Source: Acidovorax sp. Leaf78
Lineage (GTDB): Bacteria; Pseudomonadota; Gammaproteobacteria; Burkholderiales; Burkholderiaceae_C
Direction: 5' to 3'
Assembly: GCF_001422735.1 (NCBI RefSeq)
Contig: NZ_LMLZ01000001.1
Span: forward strand, 125,298-189,297
DNA: 64,000 bases
The notes beneath the pieces were generated by a model. It did not search any database. It had not been told where the DNA came from and was given only the letters and a program-made list of their open reading frames with translations. Positions 13,244 through 23,500 of this stretch are shown here, piece by piece (within the stretch, counting starts at the first letter, position 1; every line of letters begins with the position of its first letter). Position numbers and translations under genes: made by a program.

Positions 13244-13684
13244 TTACCGGTCGATGTACTGGTCTTCGAAGCGTTTCCGAGCGACCATGTGCTCGTTGGC
13301 ACAACCAGTGGTACCGGGATCGGCCTTGCAGTTGGCAGAGGGTTGGTAAAACTTAGACCACGCACCGGCCTTGCGCGCCTGCCGTTCTGCCTCGAGCCGC
13401 TGCGCCAACGCCTTGGCCGAGCGCAGTTGATCGGCGTCTCGCTCGGCGGCATCACGTGCCTGTGCCTCGGCTTCTCGACGGCTTGCGTCGTCGCGCTTCA
13501 TGCGTTCAGTCTCTGCCTGGATCTCTTGCTGGACCTTGCGCACCGCCAGCTCCGTTCGGAGCGCCAGGATGGCTTCGTAGGTGAACACGGCGGCAAGGCT
13601 GCCGATAAAAACGCCGAGCGCGATCTTCAGAATGTCCAGCAGGAATGTCCCGTCACTCTGGGTGGGGTGCGAACGCCTGTGCAT
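13244..13684 (-). CDS. Membrane-anchored coiled-coil protein, hypothetical
   Basis: 146 residues from the ATG at 13684, preceded by a strong AAGGAGG six bases upstream. One transmembrane segment (LLDILKIALGVFIGSLAAVFTY in two parts, about residues 15-36) is followed by a long charged coiled coil (about 40-105, rich in Glu, Arg, Ala and Gln). The C-terminal tail has two cysteines (CKADPGTTGC). It resembles small inner-membrane proteins of unknown function in this bacterial family. I can assign no role. Confidence 0.65.
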   Translation of the reverse strand: MHRRSHPTQSDGTFLLDILKIALGVFIGSLAAVFTYEAILALRTELAVRKVQQEIQAETERMKRDDASRREAEAQARDAAERDADQLRSAKALAQRLEAERQARKAGAWSKFYQPSANCKADPGTTGCANEHMVARKRFEDQYIDR

Positions 13685-13812
13685 GCTGTGCCTCCTTCGA
13701 ACCAGTGTAGCCCTCGTGCCGGTGCGCACAGGGCTGCGCAGGGTGCGGCAATACGTGCGGTGGGACAGGGCGCACACCGTTGTCTCGGCCGGCGCGGGCG
13801 CTGAAGGCGAAA

Positions 13813-13840
13813 AAAAAGCACCCGGCGCGGGGTGCTTTTT
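13813..13840 (-). terminator. Rho-independent terminator after tRNA-Ser
   Basis: Eleven-base-pair perfect stem (13813-13823 with 13830-13840) with a six-base loop and runs of A and T at both ends, so it can act on both strands. It lies 15 bases past the 3' end of the tRNA on the minus strand. Confidence 0.85.
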
Positions 13841-13854
13841 GCATTCTGGCGTTC

Positions 13855-13942
13855 TGGCGGAGACGGTGAGATTCGAACTCACGGACGGTTGCCCGTCGGC
13901 AGTTTTCAAGACTGCTGGTTTAAACCGCTCACCCACATCTCC
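13855..13942 (-). tRNA. tRNA-Ser, anticodon TGA
   Basis: Read on the minus strand: acceptor GGAGATG pairs with CGTCTCC (one G-T pair). The anticodon loop is CTTGAAA (anticodon TGA, codons UCN, mainly UCA). A class II variable arm (CCGACGGGCAACCGTCCG) is present, and the T arm contains GTTCGAATC. The 3' CCA is encoded, preceded by discriminator G. Length is 88 bases including CCA. Confidence 0.95.
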
Positions 13943-13962
13943 AGGAACGGAAGCTGCGCATT

Positions 13963-14673
13963 CTAGCCGACGGCGGGTGCTTGTTTTTTCAGCATGCCGC
14001 GCGTCTCGATGAACTGCACCACGTCGGCCACGCCCGTCAGGGTCTTGAGGTTGGTCATCACGAACGGCTTGAGTGCGCCCTGCGCGTTGGTGCGCATGCG
14101 GGTGGTGTCGGCGTGCATCACATCCAGGTTGGCGCCCACGTGGGGGGCCAGGTCGGTCTTGTTGATGATGAACAGGTCGCTCTTGGTGATGCCGGGGCCG
14201 CCTTTGCGGGGGATCTTCTCGCCGGCGGCGACGTCGATGACGTAGATGGTCAGGTCCGAGAGTTCGGGGCTGAAGGTCGCGGCCAGGTTGTCGCCGCCGC
14301 TTTCCACGAAGACGATGTCGGCGTTGGGGTGCTCGCCCAGCATGCGGTCGATGGCTTCGAGGTTGATGGAGCAGTCTTCGCGGATGGCGGTGTGGGGGCA
14401 GCCGCCGGTCTCCACACCCAGGATGCGCTCGGCGGGCAGGGCGCCGCTCACTGTGAGCAGGCGCTGGTCTTCCTTGGTGTAGATGTCGTTGGTGATGGCG
14501 ATCAGGTCGTAGTCGTCGCGCATGGCCTTGCAGAGCATCTCCAGCAAGGTGGTCTTGCCCGAGCCCACCGGGCCGCCGATGCCCACGCGCAGGGGCGGCA
14601 GCTGCTTGGTGCGGTTCGCGATGTGGTGCAGGGCGGTGGCGGAGGTGCTGGAGGTACTGGTGCTGTTGGTCAT
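13963..14673 (-). CDS. ureG: Urease accessory GTPase
   Basis: SIMIBI-class GTPase that delivers nickel, with UreD-UreF, to the UreC active site. 236 residues, about 30 longer than typical because of a Ser/Thr-rich N-terminus ([13 protein letters not shown]). P-loop [12 protein letters not shown] near residues 34-45. The metal-site CPH triad is present ([10 protein letters not shown]), as are the guanine motif NKTD and [16 protein letters not shown]. The ATG at 14673 overlaps the ureF stop (ATGA). It is the last gene of the urease cluster; the tRNA-Ser follows within 21 bases. Confidence 0.97.
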   Translation of the reverse strand: MTNSTSTSSTSATALHHIANRTKQLPPLRVGIGGPVGSGKTTLLEMLCKAMRDDYDLIAITNDIYTKEDQRLLTVSGALPAERILGVETGGCPHTAIREDCSINLEAIDRMLGEHPNADIVFVESGGDNLAATFSPELSDLTIYVIDVAAGEKIPRKGGPGITKSDLFIINKTDLAPHVGANLDVMHADTTRMRTNAQGALKPFVMTNLKTLTGVADVVQFIETRGMLKKQAPAVG

Positions 14674-15389
14674 GATCGGAAGAGGCGTGAGTACTGGGTT
14701 TCGTGCTGGGCCGACAGGATGGCGAGCATGGGTGAAAAGGCCTGGCGTTCGCTGTCCATCAGGCCGATGGCGTGGTCTGCGGAGGCAGGGATGGCGCCGG
14801 CCAGGCGGGCCAGGATGCGCTGGCCGGCGCTTTGGCCCAGCTGCATGGACTTGAGCGCGGCCTGCACCATGTTTTCGGTCCAGCCGAAGGCGTAGGCCAG
14901 CAGCACGTCGCGCACGGGCGCCTGGGTGAAGGATGCAGCCAGTGCAAAGGCCACAGGGTAGGTAGGGGGCAGGGCGGCCAGGTACTGCACGGCGGGCATG
15001 ACGTGGTCATCGCCCTGGTGCTGGTTGCGCAACCAGTCGGCCATGGATCGGCCCATCTGCTCGGTCTGCAGGCGCAGCTCGCTCGTCTCGCGGGTGTGCA
15101 GCACCCACTCGTTGAGTTCGCGCACGTGGGCCAAGTCGCCGCCGTCGCCACGCCGCCAGGCGCCCACGGCCTTGGCGATCAGGGCCATGTCGCCGCGGGA
15201 CTGGGTGACGTGCAGCTGGTCCAGCAGCCATGCGGCTACGGCGGCTTCGCTGTCGATGCCGGCGTTTTCGATGGCGCTTTCGAGGCCCTCGGAATACGAG
15301 AAGCCGCCCACCGGCAGCGCGGGCGAGGCAAGCCAAATGAGCTGCAGAAGGCTGGCGGCGGGCAGGGGAGCGGGGCGGTCGGGGCGCAC
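14670..15389 (-). CDS. ureF: Urease accessory protein
   Basis: All-helical accessory protein that joins UreD and UreG in the pre-activation complex on urease. 239 residues; the start used is GTG (15389) and is uncertain, but the conserved N-terminal motif [20 protein letters not shown] begins only 18 residues in, so little can be missing. The C-terminal [19 protein letters not shown] is also typical. Coupled by overlap to ureG. The 147 bases between ureE and ureF carry one copy of a dispersed repeat (15451-15480). Confidence 0.95.
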   Translation of the reverse strand: MRPDRPAPLPAASLLQLIWLASPALPVGGFSYSEGLESAIENAGIDSEAAVAAWLLDQLHVTQSRGDMALIAKAVGAWRRGDGGDLAHVRELNEWVLHTRETSELRLQTEQMGRSMADWLRNQHQGDDHVMPAVQYLAALPPTYPVAFALAASFTQAPVRDVLLAYAFGWTENMVQAALKSMQLGQSAGQRILARLAGAIPASADHAIGLMDSERQAFSPMLAILSAQHETQYSRLFRS

Positions 15390-15450
15390 GGGCAGGGGCT
15401 CAGGAGTGCGGATGTGCAGGCGTGGGTGCAGGGCGCGCGGCGTGCGGAGC

Positions 15451-15480
15451 CCTGGCTTCGACAGGCTCAGCCCGAACGGT
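15451..15480 (+). repeat. Dispersed repeat B, single arm
   Basis: Contains the core TTCGACAGGCTCAGCCCGA, which recurs in this window at 18721, 20282, 34167, 39468 and 40343. It sits between ureE and ureF. Confidence 0.85.
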
Positions 15481-15536
15481 GGGGGAGGTGCCGGTGCAGG
15501 TGCAGGCGCGGATGCAGATGCAAACGGTGGCCATGG

Positions 15537-16316
15537 TCAGTGGTCATGTCCGTGGTTGCAGTGCGGGCCGTGTACATGGCCCTGGGCCTGCGCCACCACC
15601 GGGATGGCCACGGTGCGGCCGCGCGCAGGCGCTGCGGGCTGCGATGGATCGGCCTGATGGTTGTTGTCATGACTGTGGCCGTGATCGTGATCGTGATCGT
15701 GATCGTGATCGTGATCGTGATCGTGATCGTGATCGTGCGCCGGGGATGGCGACGCTGCCTGCGCGTGGCTGTGTCCGTGCTCGTGCCCATGGGCATGGTC
15801 ATGACCGTGGTCATGGCCTTCATGCCCATGCCCGCCATGGTGGTGGTGCCCGCCGCCGTGGCCCGCAGCGTAGGCGCCGCCTTCGGGCTCGAAGGGCAGG
15901 TCCTGCGCCTTCACGATGAGGTGCATGGCACGCAGCATGTCGGCCAGCACGTGGTCGGGTTCGATCTTGAGGTGGTCGGGTTGCAGCTCGATGGGAACGT
16001 GCCGGTTGCCCAGGTGGTAGGCGGCGCGGGTCAGATCGAACGGGGTGCCGTGCTGCGTGCAGTGCGTGATGACCAGCACGGGCTGCGGCGCGGCGATGAC
16101 GCAGACCATGGAGCCGTCTTCGGCCACCAGCACATCGCCGCCGCGCACCAGCGTGCCGCGCGGCAGGAAGATGCCCAGTTCGCGCCCGGCGGAGTCGGTG
16201 GCGGCGAAGCGACTTTTCTGGCGCACGTCCCAGTCGAGTTCGATGGTGGTGGCGCGCTTGATAAGAACGGGGGCCAGGCCTTTGCCCTGGGAGATGAGTT
16301 TGGAGGCTTGGATCAT
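15537..16316 (-). CDS. ureE: Urease nickel metallochaperone with long His-rich tail
   Basis: Dimeric nickel chaperone that loads UreG. 259 residues, against about 150-200 in many homologues. The peptide-binding domain (LELDW-like TIELDWDVRQKSRFAATD) and the central metal domain are complete, including the conserved VLVITHCTQHG and HLGNRHVPIEL. From about residue 150 the tail is almost entirely His, Gly and Asp, with nine consecutive Asp-His pairs encoded by a hexanucleotide tract at 15681-15737. Such tails store or buffer Ni2+. The tract could vary in length by slippage without breaking the frame. Confidence 0.96.
   Translation of the reverse strand: MIQASKLISQGKGLAPVLIKRATTIELDWDVRQKSRFAATDSAGRELGIFLPRGTLVRGGDVLVAEDGSMVCVIAAPQPVLVITHCTQHGTPFDLTRAAYHLGNRHVPIELQPDHLKIEPDHVLADMLRAMHLIVKAQDLPFEPEGGAYAAGHGGGHHHHGGHGHEGHDHGHDHAHGHEHGHSHAQAASPSPAHDHDHDHDHDHDHDHDHDHGHSHDNNHQADPSQPAAPARGRTVAIPVVAQAQGHVHGPHCNHGHDH
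15681..15737. repeat. Hexanucleotide tandem repeat inside ureE
   Basis: Nine full copies of gtgatc (plus strand), encoding (Asp-His)n on the minus strand. The unit is a multiple of three, so copy-number change alters tail length but not frame. Confidence 0.95.
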
Positions 16317-16395
16317 GGAAGGGGTGTCGTTGTGGCGTGCTGCAAAACGCGCATTGTGGCCCGGCGGGACGGGGGCGGGGCGCTGTGCGTAGCCA

Positions 16396-16884
16396 CTACA
16401 GCGGACGGGTCATGAAGAAGCTGTACGGGTCCAGGCGGTAGTCGGCAAACGGCCCGCATTCGACAAAGCCGTGCTGAAAGTACAGCTTGCGCGCGGGTGC
16501 GAAGAAGGGCTGCGGCCCGGTCTCCAGGCTCACCTGGGTGTGGCCGCGCGTGCGGGCCTCTTGCAGCAGGTGGTTCAGCAACTGGCGGGCAATGCCCCGG
16601 CCCCGGTGGTGGGCGCTGGTGCGCATGGACTTGAGTTCGGCATGCGCGGCATCCAGCCGCTTGAGCGCGCCGGTGCCCACCAGCACGTCTCCGCCCGCAT
16701 TTGGCAGCCAGGCCGACCAGAACGCGATCTCGGGCTGGCGCAGTTGGTCCATGTCCAGCGCGTGCACGCTTTCGGGGGGTGACACCGCATACATGTCCTG
16801 CAGGTGTTCCTGCATGAAGGCTTCGATGCGTGGGTCGCTCAGATCGTCCAGGCGGATGTGCAGGTCTTGCAGCACAGCATTCAC
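16396..16884 (-). CDS. GNAT-family N-acetyltransferase
   Basis: 162 residues from a GTG at 16884 with GAGG nine bases upstream. The acetyl-CoA-binding segment is visible (ELKSMRTSAHHRGRGIARQL, the R/Q-x-x-G-x-G/A loop), followed by KLYFQHGFVECGPFADY near the C-terminus, which is the usual last strand and helix. The substrate cannot be told from sequence. It lies 11 bases after ureC and before ureE, so it is probably co-transcribed with urease; whether it acts in urease biology is unknown. Confidence 0.85.
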   Translation of the reverse strand: MNAVLQDLHIRLDDLSDPRIEAFMQEHLQDMYAVSPPESVHALDMDQLRQPEIAFWSAWLPNAGGDVLVGTGALKRLDAAHAELKSMRTSAHHRGRGIARQLLNHLLQEARTRGHTQVSLETGPQPFFAPARKLYFQHGFVECGPFADYRLDPYSFFMTRPL

Positions 16885-16895
16885 GGGGCGTGGCC

Positions 16896-18614
<1,719 letters not shown>

Positions 18615-18639
18615 GGTGGGGTGCTCCGCGAAAACTGGA

Positions 18640-18698
18640 TTGCTATGTTTTTGATAGCTTCTAGCGCTTGTGAATCAAGCGGTAGCGGCTGTTTTTAG
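18640..18698 (+). repeat. Dispersed repeat A
   Basis: AT-rich half with TTGCTAT and GATAGCTTCTAGCGCTTG, then CAAGCGGTAGCGGCT. Related copies lie at 25392, 29164, 34017, 40497, 44443 and 51607, always between genes. Confidence 0.85.
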
Positions 18699-18720
18699 TC
18701 AATATTCTTGTTGCCGACAT

Positions 18721-18756
18721 GCCCTGGCTTCGACAGGCTCAGCCCGAAGGGGCGGG
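18721..18756 (+). repeat. Dispersed repeat B, single arm
   Basis: Carries TTCGACAGGCTCAGCCCGA, directly after a repeat A copy, between ureC and ureB. Confidence 0.8.
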
Positions 18757-18789
18757 GCAGGCATGCAGGTGCGCATGGGCTTGCTCTGG

Positions 18790-19095
18790 CTACAGCGCGC
18801 CCTGCACGCGGCCCTGAAAGCCGAACACGCGGCGGTCGCCCGCGTAGTCCACCAGCTCGACCGTGCGCTCCTGGCCGGGCTCGAAACGCACGGCCGTGCC
18901 CGACGCGATGTTGAGTCGCATACCCTGCGCGGCGTCGCGGTCAAAGCCCAGGGCGTTGTTGGTCTCGGCAAAGTGGTAGTGCGAGCCCACCTGGATGGGG
19001 CGGTCGCCCGTGTTGCGCACGACGATGGTCAGCGTGCGGCGGCCGGTGTTGAGCAGGTGTTCGCCCGCGTCGATGAGGAGTTCGCCTGGGGTCAT
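18790..19095 (-). CDS. ureB: Urease beta subunit
   Basis: Structural subunit of the (UreABC)3 urease. Start [11 protein letters not shown] at 19095 gives 101 residues, matching the family (usual N-terminus M-x-PGE); an in-frame ATG six codons upstream (19113) cannot be excluded and neither has a clear ribosome-binding site. Conserved features: [35 protein letters not shown] and FGFQGRVQG. It lies after ureJ on the minus strand. Confidence 0.95.
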   Translation of the reverse strand: MTPGELLIDAGEHLLNTGRRTLTIVVRNTGDRPIQVGSHYHFAETNNALGFDRDAAQGMRLNIASGTAVRFEPGQERTVELVDYAGDRRVFGFQGRVQGAL

Positions 19096-19206
19096 GATCA
19101 GTGAGTTATCCACGGTAGGGGGTTGCTCGCTCTCACTTGGTGGCAGAGAGCAAGGGAGAGGCGAGGGGGCTCGTGCGCTCGGCTGAGGGCGCGGGGGTCA
19201 AAGCCA

Positions 19207-19824
19207 TCACGCCACCTGTTGCAGCAGCAGCGCACCGCCGAAGGCAGCCACGCCGGCACCGGCCAGCCGCGCCATCCACACAGAGCGCTCGCGCAGGGCC
19301 CAGCCCGCCGCCAGGCCCACACCGTGCAGCAGCACGGTGGCTGCCAGCATGCCGGCCAGGGTTTGCCAAGCGCTGTCGCTGCCCGCCAGCTCAACGCCAT
19401 GGGCCACGCCATGGAACACGGCGAACACGCCCACGCCCAGCGCGGCCACGGTGCCCGGCACCCGCAGGCGCGACACCACGAGCAGGCCGGTGGTCAGCAG
19501 CGATGCGGCGATCATGGGCTCCACGGCAGGCAGCGCCACGCCTTGCAAGCCCAGCACCGCGCCCGCCAGCAGCAGTGCTGCAAAGCCCACGGGGCCCCAC
19601 AGCAGCTCGGGGCCGGCACGGCGCGCGGCCAGGGCGCTCCACAGGCCCACGGCCACCATGGCGACCAGGTGGTCCATGCCGAACAAGGGATGGGCGAAGC
19701 CGCTCAGAAAGCTGTTGTGCATATGCGGTTCAGCACCGGTATGGGCGCTGGCGCCTGTGCTGATGGCGCTGGCAGCTATGAAAAATAGAGCGGCTGTGTG
19801 GCGGTGTGAGAGTGCGATGCGCAT
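19207..19824 (-). CDS. ureJ: HupE/UreJ family membrane protein
   Basis: 205 residues from the ATG at 19824, with GGAG five bases upstream. An N-terminal signal-like segment ends near ASAISTGASAHTG. The protein then has the family motif GFAHPLFGMDHLVAMVAVGLW (first 19: GFAHPLFGMDHLVAMVAVG) and the paired VFAVFHGVAHGVEL, about six membrane segments in all. HupE/UreJ proteins are proposed nickel carriers, and position between ureA and ureB supports nickel supply to urease. Transport itself is inferred from family membership. Confidence 0.9.
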   Translation of the reverse strand: MRIALSHRHTAALFFIAASAISTGASAHTGAEPHMHNSFLSGFAHPLFGMDHLVAMVAVGLWSALAARRAGPELLWGPVGFAALLLAGAVLGLQGVALPAVEPMIAASLLTTGLLVVSRLRVPGTVAALGVGVFAVFHGVAHGVELAGSDSAWQTLAGMLAATVLLHGVGLAAGWALRERSVWMARLAGAGVAAFGGALLLQQVA

Positions 19825-19872
19825 GAGGGCTCCACAGAGAGAAAGAGGCAAAAAGGCAAAGAGGGAAGAGGG

Positions 19873-20175
19873 TCAGACGATCGGCTGATGGACGGTGACG
19901 AGCTTGGTGCCGTCAGGGAACGTCGCTTCGACCTGGATGTCCGGAATCATCTCGGCGATGCCGTCCATCACGTCCGCGCGGGTCAGCACGGTCCGGCCTT
20001 CGCTCATCAATTGCGCCACGGTCTTGCCGTCGCGGGCACCTTCCATCACGGCGGCGCTGATCAGCGCCATGGCCTCGGGGTAGTTGAGCTTCAGGCCTCG
20101 GGCCTTGCGGCGCTCGGCTAGCAGGGCGGCGGTGAAGATCAGCAGCTTGTCTTTTTCGCGAGGAGTCAGTTCCAT
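19873..20175 (-). CDS. ureA: Urease gamma subunit
   Basis: 100 residues, exactly the family size. [20 protein letters not shown] at the start, [20 protein letters not shown] in the middle and [18 protein letters not shown] at the end are all canonical. First gene of the local urease cluster. ureD, which usually precedes ureA, is instead at 50757-51596. The start-codon region is partly duplicated about 65 bases upstream (20230-20262). Confidence 0.98.
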   Translation of the reverse strand: MELTPREKDKLLIFTAALLAERRKARGLKLNYPEAMALISAAVMEGARDGKTVAQLMSEGRTVLTRADVMDGIAEMIPDIQVEATFPDGTKLVTVHQPIV

Positions 20176-20529
20176 ATCGTTTCACTCAAGGCTGGGGTCA
20201 TTGGCCCGCGCGACCGCGATGCGGTCGAACGCGAGGGGTCAGTTCCATTTCGTTTTCTGCCTGAGGCATCAAAAACCACGTCCGTTCACGCTGAGCCTGT
20301 CGAAGCGCTACGCAACGCTTCGACAAGCTCAGCCCGAACGGGTTGGGGCTGAGCCGAAGGGGCCGTGCCATGGCAGACCGGGTGATCTGAAGTGATCTGG
20401 TGAACGCCGTTCCATCATAGGCAGCAAGCCCCGTGCCTGCCATACGCCAGAGGGCGCAGGTCCGGTGTCCGTCGATGGCGGTCGTGGCATGGAAACTGCA
20501 CCTTCAGTCCCTGCTGCCCTCCCACCACC
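20176..20529. other. Divergent intergenic region between ureA and the NCS1-sensor kinase
   Basis: Holds the promoters of both divergent transcripts, a partial duplicate of the ureA translation start (20230-20262), and a palindromic repeat B (20282-20343) that can fold into a long hairpin. I do not see a clear sigma-70 or sigma-54 promoter. The short minus-strand frame here (to 20443) is only read-through of the duplicate and the repeat. Confidence 0.6.
20282..20343. repeat. Dispersed repeat B, palindromic
   Basis: Two inverted arms, CGTTCACGCTGAGCCTGTCG and CGACAAGCTCAGCCCGAACG, around a short GC-rich centre; it can form a hairpin in either strand. Lies between divergent promoters. Confidence 0.85.
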
Positions 20530-23500
20530 ATGCCCCTGCCCACCACCCCGCTTGCTCCCGCCGCCGCTGCGACGGTGCAGCCGTCGGGTCAGGATGGGGA
20601 CGCGCAGGCGTCGCAGCACGCTCCGCAGCAGGTCGTCAAGGTCCGGCGCGACTACAACAGCTGGGTGGCCACCGAGACCATGGAGGACTACGCGCTGCGC
20701 TACACCCCCCAGCGCTTTCGCAAATGGTCCGAATGGCGGGTGGCCAACACCGCCTTCGGGGCCGCATCGTTCCTCATCCTGGAGGCCGTGGGCGCCACGC
20801 TTCTGGTGCAGTACGGCTTCATCAACGCGTTCTGGGCCATCGTGGCCACGGGGCTGATCATCTTTCTGGCGGGGCTGCCCATCAGCGTGTATGCGGCGCG
20901 CTACGGGGTGGACATGGACCTGCTCACGCGCGGCGCGGGCTTTGGGTACATCGGTTCCACGCTCACGTCGCTGATCTACGCGAGCTTCACCTTCATCTTC
21001 TTCGCGCTCGAGGCTGCCGTCATGGCCTATGCGCTGGAGCTGGCGCTCGACATCCCGCCCACCTGGGGCTACCTCATCTGCGCCATCGTGGTGATTCCGC
21101 TGGTCACGCACGGCGTCTCGGCCATCAGCCGCCTGCAGATGTGGACGCAGCCCCTTTGGTTGGTGATGCTGGTGGTGCCTTTTGGCTATGTGTTGATGGG
21201 CGATCCTGGTGCGTTTGCGGGTGTCGTGCACTACGGTGGTGAATCTGCGCGCGGTGCCAGCTTTCAATTGCCCTTGTTTGGTGCAGCTCTCACCGTCGGC
21301 ATTGCACTCATCACCCAGATGGGGGAGCAGGCCGACTACCTGCGCTTCATGCCCGCCAGCACGCCGGCCACGCGGGGACGCTGGTGGCTGGGTGTGCTGG
21401 TGGGTGGGCCGGGCTGGGTGGTGCTGGGCGTGCTCAAGATGCTGGGTGGCGCGCTGCTGGCCTACCTGGCGCTCACCCACATGGTGCCGGTGGACCGTGC
21501 GGTCGACCCCAACCAGATGTACCTGGCCGCCTATGAGTATGTGTTCCCGAACTACGGCTGGGCGGTGGCGGCCACGGCGCTGTTCGTGGTGATCTCGCAG
21601 CTCAAGATCAACGTGACCAATGCCTACGCGGGGTCGCTGGCGTGGTCCAACTTCTTCTCGCGCCTCACGCACAGCCATCCGGGGCGAGTGGTGTGGGTGG
21701 TGTTCAACACGCTGATCGCCTTCATGCTCATGGAGATGAACGTCTTCCGCGCCATGGGCGAGGTGCTGGGGCTGTACTCCAACATCGCCATCGCCTGGAT
21801 CATGTCGGTGGTGGCGGACCTCGTCATCAACAAGCCGCTGGGCCTGTCTCCCAAGGGCATCGAGTTCAAGCGCGCGCACCTGTACGACATCAACCCGGTG
21901 GGCGTGGGCTCCATGGCGCTGGCGTCCGTCGTGTCCATCAGCGCGCACCTGGGCTTCTTCGGGCCGCTGCCGCAGGCGTTCTCTGCGGTGATCGCCATGG
22001 CCGTGGCCTTCGTGGCCGCGCCGCTCATCGCGTGGGCCACGCGGGGCAAGTACTACATCGCGCGGCAAAGCGAGCCCGTGGCCGTGCCCATGGTGGGCCC
22101 GGTGCCCGGCGCCACCGCCGCCGACCTGGGGCAATACCAGCGGCTGGCCGTGCAGCGCTGCGTGGTGTGCGAACGCGAGTACGAGGGGCCCGACATGGCC
22201 CAGTGCCCCGCCTACCGCGGCGCCATCTGCTCGCTGTGCTGCACGCTGGATGCGCGCTGCGGCGACCTGTGCAAGCCGCACGCGAGCATGGCCGTGCAGT
22301 GGTCGGCAGCGTTGCGCTGGGTGCTGCCGCGCGCCATGTGGCGCTACCTGGACACGGGCCTGGGCCACTTTCTGCTGTTGATGCTGGTGATCGCGCCGCT
22401 GCTGGCGTCGGTGATGGGGCTGCTGTACCACCAGGAGCTCAACACCATCGCGCAGGCCTTGACCGCGAGCGAGGTGCTGGCCGCGCCCGAGGTGGCGCTG
22501 CGCTCGGGGCTGCTCAAGGCCTATCTGGCGCTGCTGGTCATCTCCGGCATCGTGGCCTGGTGGCTGGTGCTGGCGCACAAAAGCCGCCAGGTGGCGCAAG
22601 AAGAATCCAACCGCCAGACGGGCCTGTTGGTGCGCGAGATCGAGCTGCACCGCCAGACCGACGAGGCCCTGCAGACCGCCCGCAGCGTGGCCGAGCAGGC
22701 GCGCCAGGTGGCCGAGGCGGCCCAGCGCGCCGCCGACCAGGCCAACCAGGCCAAGAGCCGCTACATCAGTGCCATCAGCCACGAGATCCGCACGCCACTC
22801 AACTCCATCCTGGGGTATGCGCAGCTGATGGGCGAGGACACGGGCGTGCCCCCGCACCGCAAGCAGGCGGTGCATGTGATCCGCCGCGGCGGCGAGCACT
22901 TGCTGTCGCTCATCGAAGGCACGCTCGACATCGCGCGCATCGAGTCCGGCAAGCTCACGCTCGACGTTGCGCCCATGCGCTTTGCCGATGGCCTGCACGA
23001 GATGGCCGCGCTGTTCGAGCTGCAGGCCGCGGCCAAGGGCCTGGCCTTCGTGTTCGACGTGCAGGGCGTGATCCCGGAGGTGGTGCGCGCCGACGACAAG
23101 CGCCTGCGCCAGATCCTCATCAACCTGCTGGGCAACGCCGTCAAGTTCACGGCGCAAGGCACGGTCACGCTGCGTGTGCGCTACGCCCGCGAGATGGCGC
23201 GCATCGAGGTGCAGGACACGGGGCCTGGCCTTAGCGCCGACGAGATCGACCGCATCTTCGAGCCCTTTGCCCGGGGGGGCTCCAGCGGCAGCAGCGGGCC
23301 GTCCGCAGCGCCTGGTGCGGGCCTGGGCCTCACCATTGCCCGCATGCTCACCGTGCTGATGGGCGGCGAAATGTCGGTCACCAGCCAGCCCGGCGTGGGC
23401 TCGGTCTTCCACGTCAAGCTCTTCCTGCCCGAGGTGCATGCCGAAGCGCTGGGCAAGGCCGCCACCGCACCCGGCAACGGCCGCGTGGCACCGCTGCGCA

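Noticed and set aside
12538..13455. Longer start (13455) for the glycine-zipper gene
   Set aside because: The extension overlaps the next gene's 3' end and shows no conservation; the start at 13059 has a good ribosome-binding site.
15681..15737. CRISPR-like array
   Set aside because: It is a simple in-frame hexamer tract in ureE with no spacers. No other regular array was seen in the window.
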